From: Roseateles chitinivorans
GTDB lineage: Bacteria; Pseudomonadota; Gammaproteobacteria; Burkholderiales; Burkholderiaceae_C
Assembly (NCBI RefSeq): GCF_002761755.1
Contig: NZ_PEOG01000019.1
Coordinates: 31,358 to 95,357, forward strand
Direction of reading: 5' to 3'
DNA: 64,000 nt
Shown here: in pieces, positions 48,636 to 57,341 of the stretch
How the letters are laid out: every line of letters begins with the position of its first letter
Position numbering within the stretch: position 1 is the first letter of the stretch
Position numbers and translations under genes: made by a program
The notes under the pieces: model-generated
The model's input: only the letters and a program-made list of their open reading frames with translations
What the model was told of the DNA's origin: nothing
The model's database searches: none

Positions 48636-49319
48636 ATGCGTGTCCTCCGAGTCCTCGTCCTGACGCGGCGTCATCCGTCCGCCATCCTGTTGATGGTGCA
48701 GCTGCTGGGGCTGCTGCTCTATCCGCTGATCGAGTCCAGCCGCGCCGCGCCGCTGGCGCTCAGCGCCTTCGGCATCGTGGTGCTGGTCTTCACGACGCGC
48801 ATGGTGCGCAGCACGCCGGGGCTGACCTGGCTGAGCGTGACGATCGCGCTGCCGGCGATCGGGCTCCTGCTGCTGCAGGCGTTCTGGGGCATGGACCAGC
48901 TCCTGCCATGGTCCGCCGCGCTGGAGGCGCTGTTCTACTTCTATGCCGCGGCCAGCCTGATCGCCTACATGATGAGCGACTGGCATGCGACCACCGACGA
49001 GCTCTTCGCCGCCGGCGCCACCTTCACCCTGCTGGCCTGGGGTTTCGCGCACCTGTTCGTCGTCGTGCAGGCGCTGTATCCGGGCAGCTTCTCGGCGGCG
49101 GTGGACCCGCAGTCGCCGCGCACCTGGACCGAGCTGATGTTCCTGAGCTTCGCGCTGCTGTCCAGCACCGGCATCGGCGACGTGATCCCGGTGAAGCCGC
49201 TGGCGCGGGCCGTCACGACGGTCGAGATGTTCGTCGGCGTCATGTACCTGGCGGCCGTCGTGTCGCGGTTGATCGGGCTGACGCTGATCCGGCGTCGCGA
49301 GCTGTCCGACCTCGACTGA
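48636..49319 (+). CDS. Two-pore-helix ion channel family protein
   Basis: The product is 227 residues from the ATG at 48636. About five or six hydrophobic segments are followed by a pore-like loop ELMFLSFALLSSTGIGDVIP and a final helix MFVGVMYLAAVVSRLIG. The filter reads TGIGD where canonical potassium channels have TVGYGD. It probably conducts a monovalent cation; selectivity is uncertain. No cytosolic RCK domain is attached. Confidence 0.8.
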   Translation: MRVLRVLVLTRRHPSAILLMVQLLGLLLYPLIESSRAAPLALSAFGIVVLVFTTRMVRSTPGLTWLSVTIALPAIGLLLLQAFWGMDQLLPWSAALEALFYFYAAASLIAYMMSDWHATTDELFAAGATFTLLAWGFAHLFVVVQALYPGSFSAAVDPQSPRTWTELMFLSFALLSSTGIGDVIPVKPLARAVTTVEMFVGVMYLAAVVSRLIGLTLIRRRELSDLD

Positions 49320-49554
49320 CGCTCGTCGACGGACGGTCCTCGACGAACCGTCCTCTGCGCCCTGGCCGGTCACCACGGCATCGACCGCTTGGACGAGGCG
49401 AGCGTTGCGCGGCCGCGGTCCGGCCTCGACCTTGCGAATCATCAAGCCCGCCGGCGCGGCGTGCAGCCGTCGCCCGCCGCGCGCCGAAGGGTGGGGCTGC
49501 GCTCGCTATCGTCGCCGCCTTTCACAACGATCCGCAGCGATCAGGGAGGCGGCG

Positions 49555-50307
49555 ATGCCGATGGAACTCTTCAACGGGGGCGGTCATCGCTGCCTGATGT
49601 TCAGCGACTTCGGCCATGACGACGGGGTGCAGGCCAACCAGTTCCTGATCGTCGACGGCAACACCGGCGCGGTCATCGACCCGGGCGGCAACCTGGCCTA
49701 CAACGACCTCTACATCGGCATGACGAGCTGCTTCCCGCCGCATCGGCTGTCGGCGATCCTGGCCTCGCATGCCGACCCGGACATCATCGCGTCGCTGGAC
49801 CGCTGGATGACGGCGACCGAGGCGCCGGTCTACATCTCGGCGATCTGGGAGCGCTTCGTCCCGCACTTCTGCAAGCCGGGCAAGACGGCCGGGCGCGTGA
49901 TCGGCATTCCGGACCGCGGCATGCGCATCGCCGTCGGTGCCAGCGAGCTGGTCGCGCTGCCCGCGCACTTCATGCACTCGGAGGGCAACTTCCAGTTCTG
50001 GGACGCGGCCAGCGGCATCCTGTTCTCGGGCGACCTGGGCGTGTCGATCGGCGTCGATCCGCAGCGACCGATCAGCGCGCTGGGGCCGCACATCGCGTCG
50101 ATGGCGGCCTTTCATCGCCGCTACATGGTCAGCGGCAAGGTGCTGCGGCTGTGGGCCGAGATGGTCCGCCCGCTGCCCATCCGCATGATCGTGCCGCAGC
50201 ACGGCGCGCCACTGGTCGGCCGCGCGGTGGAGGAGTTCATCGACTGGGTGGGCACGCTGCAATGCGGCATCGACCTGGTGACCCAGCGCGACTACGCGAT
50301 GCCCTGA
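49555..50307 (+). CDS. MBL-fold metallohydrolase of the ODP/flavodiiron-like type
   Basis: The product is 250 residues from the ATG at 49555 with GGGAGG upstream. Metal-binding positions are visible as ASHADPDIIAS (in place of the common HxHxDH), HFMHSEGNF, FSGDLG and VPQHGAP. The pattern fits oxygen-binding diiron (ODP) and rubredoxin-oxygen oxidoreductase-like proteins and not lactamases. No flavodoxin domain is attached. It may sense or reduce oxygen or NO; that is inference from the family. Confidence 0.82.
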   Translation: MPMELFNGGGHRCLMFSDFGHDDGVQANQFLIVDGNTGAVIDPGGNLAYNDLYIGMTSCFPPHRLSAILASHADPDIIASLDRWMTATEAPVYISAIWERFVPHFCKPGKTAGRVIGIPDRGMRIAVGASELVALPAHFMHSEGNFQFWDAASGILFSGDLGVSIGVDPQRPISALGPHIASMAAFHRRYMVSGKVLRLWAEMVRPLPIRMIVPQHGAPLVGRAVEEFIDWVGTLQCGIDLVTQRDYAMP

Positions 50308-50390
50308 GCGGGCGACGTCAGCGCGGAAGGATCACCGTGCAGGCGGCCCGTCGCCGTGTCGTGCGGCGCAGCGTCGCTGCGGCAGTCGCA

Positions 50391-50411
50391 GCCGGAGCCG
50401 GAGCCGGAGCC
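50391..50411. repeat. GCCGGA short tandem repeat
   Basis: Three and a half copies of the hexamer GCCGGA lie just beyond the stop codon of the minus-strand gene that ends at 50414. It is a simple-sequence tract with no evident function. Confidence 0.7.
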
Positions 50412-50413
50412 GC

Positions 50414-51610
50414 CTAGCGTTTGGCCGGCGGCACATCACCGCGCGGCAGCTGATCGGCGTCCTTGGCATCGGGCGCGCGTGTCGTCAGGTCCTTGGCCCA
50501 GGCGAAGCCCTTTTTCGCGACGCCCATGGCCTGGTTGGCGGCCTCGGCGGTGGTGTTGCGGACCTGCTCGGCGCTGGGCAGCCGCTCCTGGGTCCACAGC
50601 GCGGCCTTGCGCGCCGCGTCGGCCGCCTGCGTGGCGGCGTCGCCGGCCTGTGCCCGGACCTGGTCGATGGTCGGCAGCTGCTGCTGCGTCCAGTCCGCCG
50701 CCTTGCGCGCCGCGTCCCAGGCGGTCGTCGCGGCGGTGGCTGTCGTCGCGCGGACCTGGTCGGCGCTGGGCAGTCGCTGCTGGGTCCAGTCGGCGGCATC
50801 GACCAGCACGGTCCGCACCTGGCCCGCTGCGCCGCCGGCCAGTCCCATGGTCTGGTTCCAGCGCTTGGACAGCTCGCCCGGCGGCGCCGTGGCGAGCAGC
50901 CGCACGACGGTGTCGAGCGCCTCGGTCTCGGCCGGCGTCAGCGGACCGCCGGCCTCGAGCATGCCGCGCATGAACACGCCCAGGTCCTTGGCGATGGCGG
51001 CGTGGTTGCAATCGGGATTCAGGTGGAGGAACTCGGCGCCCTCGGCCGCCATCGCGGCCAGGTCGCTGCCACCGAGCCGCGCCTCGACGGCGGCGACGGA
51101 TTGCTCGACGAAGGCGCGGTTCAAGCCCCAGTCGCCGATCAGGTGGTCGACGAGGTACTGGCGCTCGGCGGCTTCGATGGTGCCGTCGACGGCCGCCAGC
51201 CGCAGCGACAGCGGCGCGATCAGGTCGAACAGCGCCAGGCCCAGCGTGTCCAGCGGGGTGTTGAGGTACTTGGGGATCTCGATGACGCGCTCGCCCTTGG
51301 TCGAGCTGAGCAGGCGGTACATGCCGTAGCAGGCGCCGCCCGAGGCGAGGGCGGCGAAGGCGACCCAGCCGATCGGCGTGGCCGACGCGCCCAGCAGCGA
51401 CGCGACCAGGCCGGTCTTGGCGACCGCCGCGCCCGCGCCGGCGGCGCCGAGCACGTCCCACACCTCGCGACCGCGATTGATCAGGCGCAGCGAGGCATAA
51501 GCCTCCTCGCCGATGGCGAGCTTGGCCTTGAAGCGCAAAGGGTCGGCAACGACCTCGTCGACGCCCTTCAACTCGGGCGGGGGCAGCAGCAGGGGCGCGG
51601 GGGCGGACAT
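50414..51610 (-). CDS. TerB-like membrane-associated protein with a C-terminal repeat tail
   Basis: The product is 398 residues. The N-terminal third has a Gly/Ala-rich hydrophobic stretch (about residues 55-100). The middle (about 130-250) looks like a TerB-type helical domain: DGTIEAAERQYLVDHLIGDW and LTPAETEALDTVVRLL. The C-terminal part holds three tandem 33-residue repeats of the form WTQxxLPSxxQVRxxT with DAARKAA, nt about 50520-50810. The repeats look like an amphipathic helical stalk. The function is unknown; tellurite resistance should not be assumed. Confidence 0.75.
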   Translation of the reverse strand: MSAPAPLLLPPPELKGVDEVVADPLRFKAKLAIGEEAYASLRLINRGREVWDVLGAAGAGAAVAKTGLVASLLGASATPIGWVAFAALASGGACYGMYRLLSSTKGERVIEIPKYLNTPLDTLGLALFDLIAPLSLRLAAVDGTIEAAERQYLVDHLIGDWGLNRAFVEQSVAAVEARLGGSDLAAMAAEGAEFLHLNPDCNHAAIAKDLGVFMRGMLEAGGPLTPAETEALDTVVRLLATAPPGELSKRWNQTMGLAGGAAGQVRTVLVDAADWTQQRLPSADQVRATTATAATTAWDAARKAADWTQQQLPTIDQVRAQAGDAATQAADAARKAALWTQERLPSAEQVRNTTAEAANQAMGVAKKGFAWAKDLTTRAPDAKDADQLPRGDVPPAKR

Positions 51611-51761
51611 GCAGGACGGCTCCAGTGGAATGGAGGGAGTCTAGCGAAGTGGAGACGGGAGGTTGGATCCGTCCACGTGTGTGACTGAGGCAACACCGGT
51701 GCGCGGAGGCGTGTCCAGGGCTGGCTAGCATCGGTGAGACCAGTTCAAGAGGGACCTAGGG

Positions 51762-53918
51762 ATGGAGGCCAATCGAATGCAGACGTTGATGTCGGCCGCC
51801 CGGGTGAAGGCGCATCTGCCCGCGGTGGTCAAGGCTGCGGACGCGGACCGCCTGGCGCTTGGCTTCTTCGCGGAGTCGGTCTATGCGGAGTTCAGTCGCA
51901 AGGAGCAGTTGCTCGTATTGGTCGACGTCGAGGGCGACGAGGAGACGTACGCAGGGCATCTGCTGTTCGATGTGAAGTTTCCGAGGGCGCATGTGCTTCA
52001 GATCCATGTGGCCAAGGGCTTTCGAGGGCGGCAGCTTGGCGCCGCTCTGCTGAACGTCCTGAAGGCGCACCTGACGGATCTGGGATTCATCTCGATCTTC
52101 GCGCGCGTCGCGGAGGACCTCACCCAAGCCAACGGATTCTGGAACTCTCAAGGCTTCTATACGCAGCGCCTTACTCAAGGCGGGAAGAGCCGCAACCGGA
52201 CCATCGTTGTGCGGGCCCACGAGTTGAAAACTGCCCAGCTCATTTCTGGCAGCGGCATCAGTGCGGCAGATCCTCTGGGGTTGGACTTTGGCGGTCGGCG
52301 GACACGACCCTTGTATCTGCTGGACTTGAATGTGCTTTTCGATCTCGGACCAAGGCGCGAACGGCACCCGCTCGCGCTGGACGTCTTTCGAGCCGAGCGC
52401 ATGCAGACTTGTGCGCTGGCGATCAGCTCTGAGATCGAGACAGAGTTGACGCGCACGGCGCGCGACGCCAAAACCGACCCCATGCTCGCCTTCGCAGGGA
52501 CGCTGGCGCGTTTCCCCGTTCCCGATACAGAGGTGCTGGCACGTTTGCTACCCAGCTTGGGAGAGATCGTATTTCCCGCTCGATCCCGCGTCGGCGCCCT
52601 CAGCGCCAATGACCTTTCCGACCTGAAGCATCTTGCGACGGCCATCCATAACGGCCTTCCCGGCCTGATCACCAGCGATGAGACGGTCTTGGCTGCCGCG
52701 CCATTGCTACGGAGGGCGTACGGGCTGGATGTTCTATCCCCGGTGCGCTTCCAAGCCCCGCTGGATGAACATGAATTGCCGGTCGTTCATGCGGCTCCAA
52801 ATGACGACTCGATCACCATCGAGCGCGCACACCATGACGACGGTCCGGCGATTCAGGCGTTGCTCACCCTCTTGGGAGTCGAAGTGGTCGAGCAACTCTC
52901 GCAATGGGCTGCGGCAGAAGTCAGGACCACGGCGTGTGTGCGGCTCGTCGCTCGATGTGAAGGGTCGGTCGTTGGGTACATGGCCCTGCCCGCGAGCCCG
53001 CAACCGGCCCACATACGGGCGCATGTGGCCGTGCGGGAGGATCTGCCCGGGGCTGATGCCGCCGCCCATGCACTTCTTCTTCGCCTCCACGAGAGCGTTC
53101 CGATCGGCGGTGTAGGGAACATACATCTCAGTTGCCCGAAGCAGCAGGCCACACTCCGGGAAGCCGCTGCTTCGTTTGGCTACACGGCATCGCCAAGCGC
53201 TCCGACTGAGTTGATGAAGGTGTCCTTGAGGCAGCATGTGCGGGTGTCGACTTGGGCGACCACCCGACACGCCCTGATTTCCACCGCCGCCATGCAGCTT
53301 CCCGAGCAGCCGCCCAAGTACCGTCATGTGGATCAACAACTGCCGGTGCTTCGGCGGGACGGTCAACGCATGCACCTTTCCATCTTTCAACTGGAAGCGC
53401 TGTTGGCGCCTGCATTGCTGTGTCTTGAAGGCCGCGATGGTGTGATGGTCCCGATACAACGACGCTTTGAGGAACCCCTGATAGCGCAATCGCCGCAGAC
53501 ATCTTGGTTACCTGTGAACAAGGCGCAGCTGCGGCCTCAACGCCTCTATGTCAGTGGTCCAAATACATTGAAGAACTTTCGGCGGGGCGACCTGATGTTT
53601 TTCTATGAATCAGGCAAGGGCGGGGGGACGCGCTCGGTGATTGCCGTCGGCCGTGTCTTGCGAGCGTTCCATCGGGGACAGGGAGAGGCCGAGGTGGAGG
53701 ACCTTGCTGGATCTGTCCTGACCGAAGACCAATTGCCGGAGGTTGGCGCGGCCGCCACAAAGACCGTCACCGTCTTCGACAATGTGCTCCGACTGCCGTG
53801 TCCCGTTGGCCTGGAGGACTTGAAGGCCTTGGGTTGCGGGTCACCTCAACAGCTGCTGACAGCTCAGCGCTTGTCAGCGCAACAGGTGCAGGGAATTCTG
53901 GAGAAGGGCTTTCAATGA
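51762..53918 (+). CDS. GNAT-PIN-GNAT-PUA-like multidomain protein
   Basis: The product is 718 residues. Residues about 20-165 are a GNAT acetyltransferase fold (HVLQIHVAKGFRGRQLGAAL carries the acetyl-CoA loop). Residues about 183-325 are a PIN nuclease-like domain with D188 in LLDLNVLFDL, Glu in SSEIETEL, Asp in ANDLSDLKHLATA and Asp in LITSDETVL. Residues about 350-490 are a second, weaker GNAT-like unit. Residues about 585-700 look like a PUA/EVE/ASCH-type domain (RLYVSGPNTLKNFRRGDLMFFYES, IAVGRVL). GC is clearly lower than in flanking genes. The stop overlaps the next gene by 4 bp. A PIN nuclease joined to acetyltransferases and an RNA-binding-like fold suggests a toxin-antitoxin, tRNA- or nucleotide-directed module. 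The start could also be the ATG at 51777. Confidence 0.75.
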   Translation: MEANRMQTLMSAARVKAHLPAVVKAADADRLALGFFAESVYAEFSRKEQLLVLVDVEGDEETYAGHLLFDVKFPRAHVLQIHVAKGFRGRQLGAALLNVLKAHLTDLGFISIFARVAEDLTQANGFWNSQGFYTQRLTQGGKSRNRTIVVRAHELKTAQLISGSGISAADPLGLDFGGRRTRPLYLLDLNVLFDLGPRRERHPLALDVFRAERMQTCALAISSEIETELTRTARDAKTDPMLAFAGTLARFPVPDTEVLARLLPSLGEIVFPARSRVGALSANDLSDLKHLATAIHNGLPGLITSDETVLAAAPLLRRAYGLDVLSPVRFQAPLDEHELPVVHAAPNDDSITIERAHHDDGPAIQALLTLLGVEVVEQLSQWAAAEVRTTACVRLVARCEGSVVGYMALPASPQPAHIRAHVAVREDLPGADAAAHALLLRLHESVPIGGVGNIHLSCPKQQATLREAAASFGYTASPSAPTELMKVSLRQHVRVSTWATTRHALISTAAMQLPEQPPKYRHVDQQLPVLRRDGQRMHLSIFQLEALLAPALLCLEGRDGVMVPIQRRFEEPLIAQSPQTSWLPVNKAQLRPQRLYVSGPNTLKNFRRGDLMFFYESGKGGGTRSVIAVGRVLRAFHRGQGEAEVEDLAGSVLTEDQLPEVGAAATKTVTVFDNVLRLPCPVGLEDLKALGCGSPQQLLTAQRLSAQQVQGILEKGFQ

Positions 53919-54388
53919 CGAAGCATGTCCTCATTTCGCTCGAGGAGCGACACGCCAACAACATCCTTGCGGGTACAAAAACGGTCGAGTTGCGTCGTCG
54001 ATCGATGCACGTCGAACCAGGGACGTTGGTCTGGTTCTATGTCAAGAAGCCGATGGCCTGTGTCGTCGGATTTGCCGTTGCCGGGGAACGCTATGCGGCC
54101 GCTCCCGACAACGTCTGGAGAAAGTTCGGCAAGGTCTCGGGCCTCGAGCGCAAGGAGTTCATGGACTACTTTCTCGGATGCCGGGAAGCCTCGGCAATGC
54201 GCCTCGATGCGCCGACTCGCTTGCACAAGTACGTGGGCTTGGCTGAGCTCAGGGCCACCGTGCCGGGGTTCCATCCACCGCAGTTCTATGTGCGCATGCC
54301 CGACGAGTCTCCACTTCGCGACCTCCTGACGTCATACCTGTCCAAAAGACAGGCGACGCACCGGGCCGGTCGGAAGCTGCTCAGCTAG
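53915..54388 (+). CDS. ASCH-domain protein
   Basis: The product is 157 residues from the ATG at 53915, which overlaps the upstream stop (ATGA). The ASCH signature ILAGTKTVELRRR (GxKxxE) sits near residue 20 and is followed by a beta-barrel pattern (GTLVWFYVKKPMACVVGFAVA). ASCH proteins have a PUA-like RNA- or nucleotide-binding fold. Translational coupling to the GNAT-PIN fusion implies joint function, perhaps as a regulator or antitoxin-like partner. Confidence 0.85.
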   Translation: MTKHVLISLEERHANNILAGTKTVELRRRSMHVEPGTLVWFYVKKPMACVVGFAVAGERYAAAPDNVWRKFGKVSGLERKEFMDYFLGCREASAMRLDAPTRLHKYVGLAELRATVPGFHPPQFYVRMPDESPLRDLLTSYLSKRQATHRAGRKLLS

Positions 54389-54405
54389 GCCGCGTCGCTC
54401 TGAAC

Positions 54406-54429
54406 GGGGTCTGGTCGATATCAGACCCC
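54406..54429. terminator. Bidirectional hairpin between the ASCH gene and the glycerophosphodiesterase gene
   Basis: GGGGTCTG (54406-54413) pairs perfectly with CAGACCCC (54422-54429) around an eight-base loop. It lies between convergent genes, 18 bp after the ASCH stop and 15 bp from the stop of the minus-strand gene. There is no strong U-tract. Confidence 0.6.
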
Positions 54430-54443
54430 GCCCGCGCCGGTCC

Positions 54444-55616
54444 TCAGCGCTTCACATACGCGTCGATCGCCTTGCGCGCCAGGAAGGACTGGTCGCTGAA
54501 CAGGCCGTCCATGCCGAGCTTCAGGAAGGCGTCGATCTGGCCGGCGAGGTTGCCGATCGCCGCCGGATCGTCGCTGCTGTCGAACTCGTTGGGCAGGAAG
54601 TTGTTCTCCGCGCGGAAGGTCCAGCCGTGCACGATCAGGCCAGCCGCATGCGCATCCTTCACCAGCGTCGTCGGCGTGCCGAGCCGGCCGGCCACCAGCG
54701 GGATCATCAGGTTGGTGTTGGCGCCGATGCCCTGCGCATAGCTGGAGATCTCCGCCAGGCCGGCCGGCTTGGCCAGGTCGGCATAGGTGCGCTTGTCGCC
54801 GCTCAGCGTGAAGTCGTAGGGCTGGCCCGTGCCGTTGAGCAGCTGCACCAGCGGCACGCGCGTCATGCGGTTGAGCTTGCGCAGGTTGCCGACCTCGAAG
54901 GACTGGATGAAGACCGCCGCGTCCGGCCCGCGGTAGCCGTACTTGTGGAGCAGGCGCACCAGCGGTTCCTCCAGCGGCTTGCCGATGCCGGCGAAGTAGC
55001 TCGGATGCTTGGTCTCCGGATAGACGCCGATCGGCTTGAGCTTGCGACCGTGGCCCCAGCGGCCGTCGCGGCCGGCTTCCTCGCGGCGGCGCTCGTTGGC
55101 CTGCTGCACCAGCTGCAGCACCTCCTCGAAGGTGGGCACCTCGAACATGTCGTTGAAGCGGCTGTTGGCCGGACGGATCTGGGGAATGCGCTCGCGGGCG
55201 CGCAGCGTCTTGAGCTCGGCCAGCGTGAAGTCCTCGGTGAACCAGCCGGTGATGGCCACGCCGTCGATCGACTTGGTCGTCTTGCGCGACGCGAATTCAG
55301 GCCGCTCGGCGACATCGGTCGTCGCCTCGCGCACCGAGCCGTCGGCATTCAGGATGGCGATCGCATTCTCGTGGCGCGCGACCAGCACGCCGTCCTTGGT
55401 CAGCACCAGGTCCGGCTCGACATAGTCCGCACCCTGCTCGATGGCCAGCCAGTAGGCGGCCAGCGTGTGCTCCGGCAGGTAGCCGCTGGCGCCGCGGTGC
55501 GCGATCAGCAGCGGTTCCTTGGTGCGCGGCGGGTGGTGGGCCTCGTGCGCGCAGGCGGTGGAGGCCAGCGAGGCGGCCGCGACGGCGGCGAGCAGGGCGG
55601 AACGGAGCAGCTTCAT
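54444..55616 (-). CDS. glpQ: Periplasmic glycerophosphodiester phosphodiesterase
   Basis: The product is 390 residues with a signal peptide ending near STACAHA. GDPD landmarks are LLIAHRGASGYLPEHTLAAY (catalytic His, Arg, Glu), GADYVEPDLVLTKDG (metal-binding Glu/Asp) and VARHEN. Length and the mid-protein insertion match the GlpQ type, which hydrolyses deacylated phospholipids to glycerol-3-phosphate and an alcohol. A lipobox is not convincing, so a soluble periplasmic enzyme is likely. Confidence 0.93.
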   Translation of the reverse strand: MKLLRSALLAAVAAASLASTACAHEAHHPPRTKEPLLIAHRGASGYLPEHTLAAYWLAIEQGADYVEPDLVLTKDGVLVARHENAIAILNADGSVREATTDVAERPEFASRKTTKSIDGVAITGWFTEDFTLAELKTLRARERIPQIRPANSRFNDMFEVPTFEEVLQLVQQANERRREEAGRDGRWGHGRKLKPIGVYPETKHPSYFAGIGKPLEEPLVRLLHKYGYRGPDAAVFIQSFEVGNLRKLNRMTRVPLVQLLNGTGQPYDFTLSGDKRTYADLAKPAGLAEISSYAQGIGANTNLMIPLVAGRLGTPTTLVKDAHAAGLIVHGWTFRAENNFLPNEFDSSDDPAAIGNLAGQIDAFLKLGMDGLFSDQSFLARKAIDAYVKR

Positions 55617-55828
55617 GCGGAGGTCTCCTTCGAGCGGATGGTGTCGTTGGGGCGAGGTCGCGAGCGCTCGCCAGCGCAGCGGCCGGCGGCTCGACGTGAC
55701 GATCGCGTGGTCGGAACGTGAAGCGCTCGAAGGGTAGGCGCTGGCGGATGAAGATTTGATGATCTCCGCGCTGCGGGAAGTCCCCTGAAACAGGTCTTAC
55801 ATGGGGGACGGCAGGGAACTGCTCGCGC

Positions 55829-56764
55829 TCAGGAGGCCAGCGGCAGGATCTCGTCGCCCGCCGACGCGCGGCAGTCCGGTGGCAGCGGCTGCCAGCCGCG
55901 GCGCACGACGATCTGACCGCCGCTCGCGCACAGCTCGATGCGCCGGGCCTGCGGCACCCGCTGGTGGGCAAAGGCCTCGAGCGCCGCCGGGGTCGAGACC
56001 TTCAGGCGCATCGCATAGAGGTCGTCGAGCGGATGATCGTCGCTGTGGATCAGCGGCACGAACTGGGCCGCGAACATCACCGCATGCGACGGTACGAGCA
56101 CCGGCGCGGGGTCATAGCCCAGCGACCGCAGCGCGCGCTGCGCCTGCGCGCGGTCGGGCGCGCGATCCGGCGGGTCCTCGCCGCCGGGCGTCCAGGCGAA
56201 GCCCATCAACTCCGCGACCCACTGGTTGCAGTTCTGGTAGCGCGTGGCGAAGGCGTAGGCGCTCGCGCTGTAGCGCGGCGATAGCAGCGCGAGCGCCAGG
56301 CGGTTGTCCAAGGCGCGCGTGGCCAGTTGGTCGCCGGCCTCGCCGGGCAGCGTCACGATGGCGAGCCGGATCGGCGCGGTCCGGCCCGCGCTGAGCAGGA
56401 AGCCGGCCAGGCCCTGGTCGTAGAGCCGGGCCCGGGACTCGTCGCAGGCGTAATAGAGCTGTCGCACCGACCAGGGGCCGTTGCGGCTGTCCTTCAACGC
56501 CAGGCCGCTGTGGGAGTACTGCAGCTGGAAGCGACTCAGGTCGGTGCCGGAGCGCGACACCAGCGCGGCCTCCACGCCGCTGGCTTCCAGCACCCGGCGC
56601 GCGACCGCGACGACCTGGAGCTGGCGGTCCTGCTCGCTGGCGGGGACCTCGCCGCCGCGGTCGCAGAAGGTCGCTGCCTGGGCGCCCCGGACGAGCGCGA
56701 GTCCAAGGACCAGCGCGGCGACACGGCCGCCCGCGGTGGCGGCGCGCGGCCCGCGCGGGCTCAC
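55829..56764 (-). CDS. DUF2145-family exported protein
   Basis: The product is 311 residues. It starts at a GTG (56764) that overlaps the preceding stop as GTGA. A signal-like hydrophobic stretch (GGRVAALVLGLALVRGAQA) precedes a domain with FQLQYSHSGLALKDS and ATRYQNCNQWVAELMGFAW, which match DUF2145 as I know it. The Ser-His and Asn-Cys-Asn-Gln elements suggest a papain-like enzymatic fold (inference). The function is unknown. Confidence 0.78.
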   Translation of the reverse strand: MSPRGPRAATAGGRVAALVLGLALVRGAQAATFCDRGGEVPASEQDRQLQVVAVARRVLEASGVEAALVSRSGTDLSRFQLQYSHSGLALKDSRNGPWSVRQLYYACDESRARLYDQGLAGFLLSAGRTAPIRLAIVTLPGEAGDQLATRALDNRLALALLSPRYSASAYAFATRYQNCNQWVAELMGFAWTPGGEDPPDRAPDRAQAQRALRSLGYDPAPVLVPSHAVMFAAQFVPLIHSDDHPLDDLYAMRLKVSTPAALEAFAHQRVPQARRIELCASGGQIVVRRGWQPLPPDCRASAGDEILPLAS

Positions 56765-57234
56765 AGGGTCACCGGATGGGATTCCAGTTCGCGGTGCCAG
56801 TCGTCGCGCAGCGCCAGCAGGAAGGCCTGGCGGTTCTCGGCGCGGGCGAACTCGTAGCCGTAATCGCGCTGGCGGGCCAGCACATGGTCGCCCACCCGCA
56901 ATGGCTGGTCGGCGACCGCCTGCTTGGGCACGTAGAGGAAGAAATCGGTGCCGCCTTCGGCGCGGACGGGCTGCAGGTGCAGGCGCGTCGTGTCGGCGCG
57001 GCCGGCGGCATCCTCGACGGCGAGGACCTTGTACTCGCCTTCGGCGACCTTGCGGTCCTTGCTGGAGCTGTCGCTCGACTGGCCGATCGAATCGGACAGC
57101 TGCTTCGACGACACCGAGCCGGCGCTGGAGGCCGAGGTCACGATGCTGTCGGCGCGTGCCGGCGCGGCGCCGAGGGCCGCGGCCGCGGCAGTCGCGGCGA
57201 AGACGAGGGAAAGGCGGGGGAAGCTGTGGCGCAT
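56761..57234 (-). CDS. Exported Ser-rich hypothetical protein
   Basis: The product is 157 residues from the ATG at 57234 (MRHSFPRLS); an in-frame ATG at 57246 would add four residues. A signal peptide ends near ARADS, a Ser-rich linker (SASSAGSVSSKQLSDS) follows, then a compact beta-rich domain (TRLHLQPVRAEGG, FFLYVPKQAVAD, RDYGYEFARAENR). It is translationally coupled to the DUF2145 gene. The family is not recognised. Confidence 0.72.
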   Translation of the reverse strand: MRHSFPRLSLVFAATAAAAALGAAPARADSIVTSASSAGSVSSKQLSDSIGQSSDSSSKDRKVAEGEYKVLAVEDAAGRADTTRLHLQPVRAEGGTDFFLYVPKQAVADQPLRVGDHVLARQRDYGYEFARAENRQAFLLALRDDWHRELESHPVTL

Positions 57235-57341
57235 AAGACCGTCCATGGGCAAGTCGAGCCGGCCGCGAGGGCGGCCGGACGGCGCAAGCATAGGCGAACG
57301 CGCAGCATCAGGCGGCTCATGCCCGCCGGGGAGGTTCAGGC

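Noticed and set aside
50414..51610. Tellurite resistance function
   Set aside because: Only a TerB-like helical pattern is visible; no ter gene cluster is present.
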